Assembly: GCA_945883795.1 (NCBI GenBank) | Contig: CAMCYC010000009.1 | Coordinates: forward strand, 1 to 57,409 | DNA length: 57,409 bases | Reading direction: 5' to 3' | Source of the DNA: Sulfurimonas crateris | GTDB taxonomy: Bacteria; Campylobacterota; Campylobacteria; Campylobacterales; Sulfurimonadaceae | Shown: one piece after another, positions 51,737-57,409 of the stretch | Layout: each line of letters begins with the position of its first letter | How positions within the stretch are numbered: the first letter of the stretch is position 1 | The notes under the pieces: generated by a model | The model's database searches: none | Told to the model about the DNA's origin: nothing | Seen by the model: only the letters and a program-made list of their open reading frames with translations | Translations under genes and position numbers: made by a program

Positions 51737-53572
51737 TTAAAGCTCTGTAAGTTTCGCTTCAAATTCGTTCATGATTACATCAAGTTGATTTTGTTTTTTT
51801 TCTAAGAGTTCAAACCGTTTTTCAATTTCTGATTCTGTAGATGAAATTTGTTTAGATATTTCCATTATTTTAGAGTTTTGGGCATTTTTAGTCACAACCG
51901 CTAACTCTGCTTTATAAATCTCCAACATCTCCTCATTTTCAACAATAAATTTTTCAATTTTTTCAATCTCTTTTTTGAGTGGTGCTGTTTCTTTACTTCG
52001 CTCTTGAATGAGTGCGGCTCTTAGTTTTTTGTTTTCTTTTTTGTTAGTATTTGCGTTTTTTTTACCTTTTGGTTTTTCGTCAAGCTCCTCATCTTCCCAA
52101 CCCATTTTTTCTAAAAACAAATCATAGCCACCATCAAAAAATTCTGCACCATTTTTTGTAAAAATAATAAGCCTATCACACACACGGCGTAACATCTCTT
52201 CAGAGTGGGTTACAATAATTGTTGAACCCTTGAAATTCTGAATCGCTTTTGTTAGTGCTTCAATAGAGTCCATGTCAAGGTGATTTGTTGGCTCATCGAG
52301 AAAAAGAAGATTCACATGGCGTGCTAAAATTTGACCAAGCATAACACGGCTTTTTTCTCCACCTGAGAGGAGTGAGATTTTCTTTTTGGCACTATCGCCA
52401 CTAAACATCATGCCACCACAAATACTTCTTACATTGGATTCTCCAAGTTGAGGATTGCCCACATAAATCTCATCCATGACAGTGCTGTTGAGGTTTAAAT
52501 GATTGATATTAGTTTGTCCAAAGTGTGCAAACGAAGTGCTTGAGTGAAAATCAACTACTCCCGTGAGCTGTTTGAGTTCACCTGCAATTGTATTTAAAAG
52601 AGTAGATTTTCCTTTTCCATTTTTTCCAATAATTCCAAGACATTCCCCTTTTTCAAGAGTAAAAGAGATATTTTGAAACAAAATATTTTCAGGCGTATAT
52701 CCAAAACTTAAATTTTTAACATCAAGCAAAACTTTTGCTGGAGTATCTTTAAAGTTAAAATCAAATCTCAGCGTTGCATCAAATCCCAAATCATCCATAA
52801 TATCCATTTTTTCAAGTTGTTTTACTTTTGATTGTGCAAGGGCTGCAGTAGAAGCTCTAGCTTTGTTTCTTGCAATAAACTCTTCGAGTTCTTTTACTTT
52901 TTTATCTTGAGATATTTTTTGTTTTTCATATAACTCTTCATTTGCTTTTAATTGTGCATAAAATTTATGAGTATCGCCTGGAACTAAAAACAGGTCTCTA
53001 CGGATAATTCCCATGGTGTGCGTGACAACGGCATCCATAAAATCTCTATCATGAGTAATTAAAATCACTTCGCCCTCAAAAGAGCGTAAAAAAGATTTAA
53101 GCCATCGTAAAGAGACAATATCGAGGTAGTTTGTAGGTTCATCTAAAAGCAGTAAATTGGGTTGCGTGACTAAAAGTTTCGCAAGGTTAATACGGATTTG
53201 ATACCCACCTGAGAATGAGAGGGGATTTTTTTCTAAATCTTCTGCCACAAAACCCAAACCAAATAAGATTTTTTCAATTTTATAAAAACTATATTGGTCA
53301 TCTTCACCCAGTGCAAGGGTCGCTTCTTCACGAAGAGTTGGTTCACTAAAAGTGAGATGTTGCTTGAGTGTACCGATTTTATACCCTTTTGGGATAATCA
53401 CATCGCCACTGTCATGTGTCTCTTCACCTAAAATAATTTTGAAAAGTGTCGATTTTCCACTGCCATTCCTACCAACAAGACCCATCTTGTTGCCAGAGTT
53501 TAACTTAAAATTAAGATTATCAAAAAGTTCTTGAGATGCGAAACTTTTTGAGATGTTTACTAATTGTATCAT
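51737..53572 (-). CDS. ABC-F family ATPase (Uup/YheS-like)
   Basis: The protein has 611 residues from the ATG at 53572; the upstream extension (MKKMLSLGYNSTKITKKS) lacks family similarity. Two ABC domains have Walker A GRNGSGKST and GKNGKGKST, signatures LSFSGGYQIRINLA and LSGGEKSRVMLG, and Walker B LLLLDEPTNYLD and LLFLDEPTNHLD. A linker lies between them, and a C-terminal Lys/Glu coiled coil spans about 525-611. There are no membrane helices. ABC-F proteins act on the ribosome in translation or antibiotic resistance; which role applies here cannot be told. Confidence 0.9.
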   Translation of the reverse strand: MIQLVNISKSFASQELFDNLNFKLNSGNKMGLVGRNGSGKSTLFKIILGEETHDSGDVIIPKGYKIGTLKQHLTFSEPTLREEATLALGEDDQYSFYKIEKILFGLGFVAEDLEKNPLSFSGGYQIRINLAKLLVTQPNLLLLDEPTNYLDIVSLRWLKSFLRSFEGEVILITHDRDFMDAVVTHTMGIIRRDLFLVPGDTHKFYAQLKANEELYEKQKISQDKKVKELEEFIARNKARASTAALAQSKVKQLEKMDIMDDLGFDATLRFDFNFKDTPAKVLLDVKNLSFGYTPENILFQNISFTLEKGECLGIIGKNGKGKSTLLNTIAGELKQLTGVVDFHSSTSFAHFGQTNINHLNLNSTVMDEIYVGNPQLGESNVRSICGGMMFSGDSAKKKISLLSGGEKSRVMLGQILARHVNLLFLDEPTNHLDMDSIEALTKAIQNFKGSTIIVTHSEEMLRRVCDRLIIFTKNGAEFFDGGYDLFLEKMGWEDEELDEKPKGKKNANTNKKENKKLRAALIQERSKETAPLKKEIEKIEKFIVENEEMLEIYKAELAVVTKNAQNSKIMEISKQISSTESEIEKRFELLEKKQNQLDVIMNEFEAKLTEL

Positions 53573-53709
53573 GAGGCTCTTTTTTGTTATTTTTGTGGAA
53601 TTATAGCCAAGTGAAAGCATTTTCTTCAATTGAGAGGTAGAAAAACCATGTATACTTCCATTGGGAATAGTTATTGCTCGGTGTTAGGTAAATTTAAAGG
53701 GAGTTATAG

Positions 53710-54981
53710 ATGAGTAGATTTTTATTGTTTTTTTTAGTTTTTATCACAGCGTATGCAGAGGATAATATGACGATTTCGGTGTTTGACGCACAAACAAAGA
53801 AGCCTATTGAGAGCTTTCGAGTGGTGGTGGATAACCTATCTGTACAAACTGTATGTCAAAAAGTAGTGGTGGAAAAAAATCATAAGCTAGATATTTTAGC
53901 TATTGGGTATGAAAAAATGAGTATTGCGCCAGAGCAAGATACAAAACTTTATCTTAAACCTTTTGTGGTCAAAGGGTTATACCTTTCTAATTATGGCGTT
54001 TCTTATCAGCCATTTATACAAAATGCTCTCAATATTGCAAAAACTGGTCAAATCAATAGTTTTGTAATTGATATTAAAAATGAAAATGGGATGATGACTT
54101 ATGAAATTGATAATCCAACTGTGCATAAACTTGGTGCAAATAAAATAAATACGGTACGAAATATCCAAAAGTTATTAACGCTTTTAAAAGAGAATCATAT
54201 CTATTCTATTGCTAGAATAGCTGTTTTTAAAGATGCTCTTTTGAGCCAAAAAAATCCAACACTTGGGATTAAAACAAAAACGGGTACAGCTTATTTGGAT
54301 AAACAAAATGTTCTATGGAGTGACCCGTTTAAAAAAGAGGTGCGAGATTATAATATTGCCATTGGTGTAGAAGCTGCAAAAATAGGATTTGATGAAGTTC
54401 AGTTTGATTATGTCCGTTTTCCAGATGCGGTTAATTATGTAACTTCTAAACCTTCAACTCCTGAGTCAAGAGTTGAAGTAATCAACTCATTTTTGGATAA
54501 CGCAAGACAACAGATAAATAAACACGGAGCATTTGTCTCTGCTGATATTTTTGGATATGTATTATGGAATACTGGGGATATGAGGATTGGTCAAAAACTT
54601 GAATCTATCCTAACGCATGTCGATTATCTCTCTCCGATGCTTTATCCATCAGGTTTTACCTTTGGGATACCAGGATACAAAAATCCAACACAAAATTCGT
54701 ATGAAATTATAAATTTGTCGCTTAAAGAAGCGCAAAGAAAAGTTCCAAACCTAAATCCGATGCAAATCCGTCCATGGCTTCAAGCCTTTAAAGATTATGG
54801 TTTTGATAGACGACATTACAAAGGTCAAGAGGTTTACAAACAGATAAAAGCAACTCAAGATTTTGGAAAAATGGGTTACATGTTTTGGAATCCACGCAAC
54901 CGTTACGATGTGGACCTTTTTGAGTACAAGCCAAAAATGCACCCAAAAGCAGATGTCACAGTCGCTCAATCAACTATTTGA
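53710..54981 (+). CDS. DUF4015 putative glycoside hydrolase, secreted
   Basis: This 423-residue protein has a signal peptide at about 1-16 (SRFLLFFLVFITAYA) and a short beta domain (ISVFDAQTKKPIESFRVVV) resembling a carboxypeptidase-regulatory fold. The DUF4015 TIM-barrel-like domain follows from about 85: KGLYLSNYGVSYQ, VIDIKNENGMMTYE, FDEVQFDYVRFPDAVNY (the acidic residues are the likely active site) and SADIFGYVLWN. The family is placed near glycoside hydrolases; the substrate is unknown. A GGGAG ribosome binding site is present. It overlaps the Nudix gene tail-to-tail by 12 nt. Confidence 0.8.
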   Translation: MSRFLLFFLVFITAYAEDNMTISVFDAQTKKPIESFRVVVDNLSVQTVCQKVVVEKNHKLDILAIGYEKMSIAPEQDTKLYLKPFVVKGLYLSNYGVSYQPFIQNALNIAKTGQINSFVIDIKNENGMMTYEIDNPTVHKLGANKINTVRNIQKLLTLLKENHIYSIARIAVFKDALLSQKNPTLGIKTKTGTAYLDKQNVLWSDPFKKEVRDYNIAIGVEAAKIGFDEVQFDYVRFPDAVNYVTSKPSTPESRVEVINSFLDNARQQINKHGAFVSADIFGYVLWNTGDMRIGQKLESILTHVDYLSPMLYPSGFTFGIPGYKNPTQNSYEIINLSLKEAQRKVPNLNPMQIRPWLQAFKDYGFDRRHYKGQEVYKQIKATQDFGKMGYMFWNPRNRYDVDLFEYKPKMHPKADVTVAQSTI

Positions 54982-55560
54982 GCTTTTTAATTGAATATCA
55001 AACACCTCATCAAGCATGATGAGGAGTTCATTTTTAGCAGAACCTGCAAAACAGTTTTTTAAAAAAAGATTTAACCCTTTGTTTGCATGTTCAACCAAAG
55101 GGATTATTTTTATCCCTGTAATTTCAGACATGAAATGTGATTCATCTCCCTCTTCATACGCATGAAGTAAAATAGAGCGGGAAAAATTATTGAGAATATG
55201 GTAATAAATATGTAAAAACTCTATCTCCAAAACTTCCAAACCATACAAATGAGTTGCAATTTTGCCCTCATGTGAAGCTATTGGATGAATTTTATCAGGT
55301 TTAACCGAAATACCAATCTCTTCTTTTACCTCTCGCACCAAAGCCTCAGCTAAACTCTCACCCGCATTGACCGTTCCACCAGGAAAACCCATCCGTCCAT
55401 CCCATCTATCAATCATGATAATCGCAGGACAACGCATACTTTTTATCTCATCTTTAAAATATTTCCATGGGGAAATCTCTTTTACATATATTGCCAAAAA
55501 TACTGCATTTGTTTTATCTCTATAAAAGTCGCCAAACGCAACTCGATTTGTATTTGTCAT
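54970..55560 (-). CDS. Nudix hydrolase
   Basis: The protein has 196 residues from the ATG at 55560. The AGGAAATGAG upstream and the position of the promoter exclude the longer start at 55638. The Nudix box is G-G-T-V-N-A-G-E-S-L-A-E-A-L then V-R-E-V-K-E-E-I-G, with all Glu residues present, preceded by DRWDGRMGFPGG. It hydrolyses a nucleoside diphosphate linked to another moiety; the exact substrate (NAD-capped RNA, a nucleoside diphosphate sugar or an oxidised nucleotide) cannot be told. It is divergent from the ABC exporter, with a shared palindromic promoter. Confidence 0.88.
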   Translation of the reverse strand: MTNTNRVAFGDFYRDKTNAVFLAIYVKEISPWKYFKDEIKSMRCPAIIMIDRWDGRMGFPGGTVNAGESLAEALVREVKEEIGISVKPDKIHPIASHEGKIATHLYGLEVLEIEFLHIYYHILNNFSRSILLHAYEEGDESHFMSEITGIKIIPLVEHANKGLNLFLKNCFAGSAKNELLIMLDEVFDIQLKSSNS

Positions 55561-55590
55561 CTCATTTCCTGAATCTTTTTCAATTTTAAA

Positions 55591-55604
55591 ATTATAGCTA
55601 TAAT
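55591..55604. promoter_or_regulatory. Symmetric divergent promoter (ATTATAGCTATAAT)
   Basis: The 14-bp perfect palindrome contains TATAAT on both strands. Rightward, the box ends 6 nt before the ATG of the ABC gene; leftward, it lies 30 nt before the Nudix ATG. Confidence 0.55.
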
Positions 55605-55610
55605 TGCAAG

Positions 55611-57377
55611 ATGAAGAATCAAATAACCTTAAACTCAATTTTTAAACTTATCTTGGAAAAAAAACCTGCTCTTATTTATGGGCAAATTGTGACACTTCTT
55701 GCTATTTTAATAAGTATTCCTATCCCTTTAATGCTTCCTGTCATGGTCGATGAAGTACTTTTAAATAAACCATCTTACATTGTGCATTCAATTGAAAGTA
55801 TATTTGGAGAAAGTAGCCCATTTTTTTATCTTGCATTTGTTGGCATCGTAGTAATTGTATTGCGTTTTTTATATTATATGCTCAGTGTCATCACCACCAA
55901 AATTTTTACAAAAATTTCTAAATATGTCTCATTTATGATTCGCTCACAACTTATAGAACATCTCAAAATTACCTCCATGAATGAATACGAAACACTCGGA
56001 AGTGGTGCAATTACCTCAAATTTAGTCACAGATATTAATACGCTAGACACCTTTATCATGAGCAGTGCAAGCCGTTTTGTGGCTTCTGTTTTGACACTTG
56101 TAGCGGTTGGTGTGGTGATGATAGCGATTAATCCTATTCTCGGAATTTTAATACTTTTTATCCAACCACTTATCATGTTTATTAGTAAAGGGCTTTCTAA
56201 AAAAGTGGGTGTTTTAAAAAAAGAAGAAAACCAATCAATAGAAAGATTTCAACAAGAAGTTGGCGAAACGCTTGAACTTTTTGGACAAATTAAAGCTTCA
56301 AACAAAGAAAACTACTTTTTTACCCAAGCAATAAAACAAGCCGATGCTATTCAAAATACTTCCAACGCATTTGGCTTTAAAAGTGTGGCATACGAAAAAC
56401 TCTCTTACACTATCTTTTTAAGTGTATTTGAAATTTTAAGAGCTTCGGGGCTTCTACTTGTTGCATATAGTGATTTAAGTATCGGCATGATGTTTGCGAT
56501 GTTTGGCTATATTTGGTTTATCATGACACCTGTGCAAGATATTTTATCCATGCAATACAGTTACGCTTCTGCTATGGCAGCACTGGGGCGAATTAATAAA
56601 ATTTTGCATCTTCAAACCGAAGTCACAGGGGTCAAAAAACTAAGTGACTCAGATGTAAATATCTCACTCAAAAATGTAGATTTTTCTTACACCAAAGAGA
56701 AACAAATTCTCCAAGATATAACACTAGATATAAAATCAGGTTCAAAAATTGCTCTTATTGGAGCAAGTGGCAGTGGCAAAACAACTTTGGCACAAATCAT
56801 CTCTGGCTTTTACGAAAAGAGTAGCGGAGAGTTAAGTTATAACAATATTGCAGTAGAAGAACTTGATAAACATTCCCTTAGAGAAAAGATATTTTTAGTG
56901 CTTCAAATGCCAATACTTTTTAATGCGACACTCCGATTTAATATCACCATGGGAGATGAAGCAATCAGTGATGAGCAAATCTATGAAGCGGTAAAAATAG
57001 CACAACTTCAATCCATGATTACAGAGATGTCCCAAGGCTTAGATACAATCGTAGGTCGCCATGGAATCCGTCTCTCAGGAGGGCAAAGACAACGCCTCAG
57101 CATTGCAAGGATGATTATTGCAAATCCAAGTGTAGTCATCTTTGATGAATCAACTTCCGCCCTTGATGTTCACACAGAAGCCAAACTTTTTACGACAATC
57201 ACACCACTTCTTAAAGATAAAATAGTCATAACAATAGCTCACCGCCTCAGCACTGTCAAAAATGCAGATATGATTTATGTGTTAGAGAGTGGCAAAATTG
57301 TCCAAAGAGGCACTCACAAAGAGCTTGATACCCAAGAGGGACATTACATGGAGTTTATTAAAAATCAGTTGATTTAA
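55611..57377 (+). CDS. ABC exporter, fused membrane and ATPase domains
   Basis: This 588-residue half-transporter has about six membrane helices over 1-310. Its ATPase domain carries Walker A IGASGSGKTT near 383-392, a Q-loop (FLVLQMPILF), the signature LSGGQRQRLS, Walker B VVIFDESTSALD (Glu present) and the switch IAHR. The layout matches type I exporters such as MsbA or multidrug pumps, which work as dimers; the substrate is unknown. There is no Shine-Dalgarno, and a -10 box ends 6 nt before the ATG, so the mRNA is likely leaderless. Confidence 0.9.
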   Translation: MKNQITLNSIFKLILEKKPALIYGQIVTLLAILISIPIPLMLPVMVDEVLLNKPSYIVHSIESIFGESSPFFYLAFVGIVVIVLRFLYYMLSVITTKIFTKISKYVSFMIRSQLIEHLKITSMNEYETLGSGAITSNLVTDINTLDTFIMSSASRFVASVLTLVAVGVVMIAINPILGILILFIQPLIMFISKGLSKKVGVLKKEENQSIERFQQEVGETLELFGQIKASNKENYFFTQAIKQADAIQNTSNAFGFKSVAYEKLSYTIFLSVFEILRASGLLLVAYSDLSIGMMFAMFGYIWFIMTPVQDILSMQYSYASAMAALGRINKILHLQTEVTGVKKLSDSDVNISLKNVDFSYTKEKQILQDITLDIKSGSKIALIGASGSGKTTLAQIISGFYEKSSGELSYNNIAVEELDKHSLREKIFLVLQMPILFNATLRFNITMGDEAISDEQIYEAVKIAQLQSMITEMSQGLDTIVGRHGIRLSGGQRQRLSIARMIIANPSVVIFDESTSALDVHTEAKLFTTITPLLKDKIVITIAHRLSTVKNADMIYVLESGKIVQRGTHKELDTQEGHYMEFIKNQLI

Positions 57378-57409
57378 TCAAAGAGTTTAATGTTTAAGAA
57401 AAGCACTTT
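57378..57409. other. Short end of window, no gene seen
   Basis: 32 bases follow the ABC stop. No terminator or start is evident. Confidence 0.6.

Noticed and set aside
1-57409. tRNA, rRNA, tmRNA or other structured RNA genes
   Set aside because: I looked through the intergenic regions and saw no cloverleaf or conserved RNA core. A covariance-model search would be needed to exclude small RNAs.

Overview
The window is AT-rich (about one third G+C by eye), gene-dense bacterial chromosome. Its gene set points to the Campylobacterota (Epsilonproteobacteria), most like a Sulfurimonas-type organism: a short RqcH/NFACT protein, a SUV3-like helicase, FliW, a small Tpx, a haem-motif chemoreceptor, a rubrerythrin operon, HypB with a nickel-permease-like protein, and a class Ia NrdA with the Cys-X2-Cys tail. 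The genus is an inference. I found no rRNA, tRNA, CRISPR array, transposase or prophage.

Layout. 1-1.3 kb: the end of an unknown gene, a small hypothetical gene and a response regulator that joins a receiver to a ribbon-helix-helix-like domain. 1.5-9.5 kb: SUV3-like helicase, chemoreceptor, rqcH, a small charged protein, cdsA and dxr. 9.5-13.6 kb: an accessory island between dxr and tsaD, with a HepT/MntA-type toxin-antitoxin pair and a remodelled restriction-modification locus. The locus holds a broken, partly duplicated methylase, a possible remnant of a second methylase, two nuclease-like genes, an XRE regulator and an intact methylase. 13.6-19.4 kb: tsaD, tpx, two envelope proteins, an MFS carrier, and a minus-strand operon of rubrerythrin, BFD-like ferredoxin, rhodanese-like protein and DUF309. 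19.6-25.2 kb: two acyltransferase-fold genes, a secreted repeat protein, a Na/Pi cotransporter, a nickel-permease-like protein and hypB. 25.3-32.8 kb: a WD40 propeller joined to four helical repeats of about 85 residues, a SagB-type oxidoreductase and a 1208-residue hybrid kinase. 32.9-46.6 kb: selO, a pseudouridine synthase, purB, nrdA, fliW, trxC, a PAS/degenerate-GGDEF protein, dbpA, metH and dCMP deaminase. 46.7-57.4 kb: accB-accC, two convergent SulP carriers, an ABC-F ATPase, a DUF4015 protein, a Nudix hydrolase and an ABC exporter.

Regulation visible in sequence. Many promoters look like extended -10 boxes (TGnTAnAAT) without a clear -35. Several genes (rqcH, the SagB-type gene, the last ABC exporter) have the -10 box 6-7 nt before the start codon and no Shine-Dalgarno, which predicts leaderless mRNAs. 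TTG starts are frequent. Convergent genes often overlap by 4-31 nt, leaving no room for terminators.

The strongest leads are the WD40 plus helical-repeat protein (25.3-27.5 kb), the mosaic restriction-modification island (10.2-13.6 kb) and the receiver-RHH regulator (0.75-1.3 kb). All base-composition and alignment statements were made by eye.
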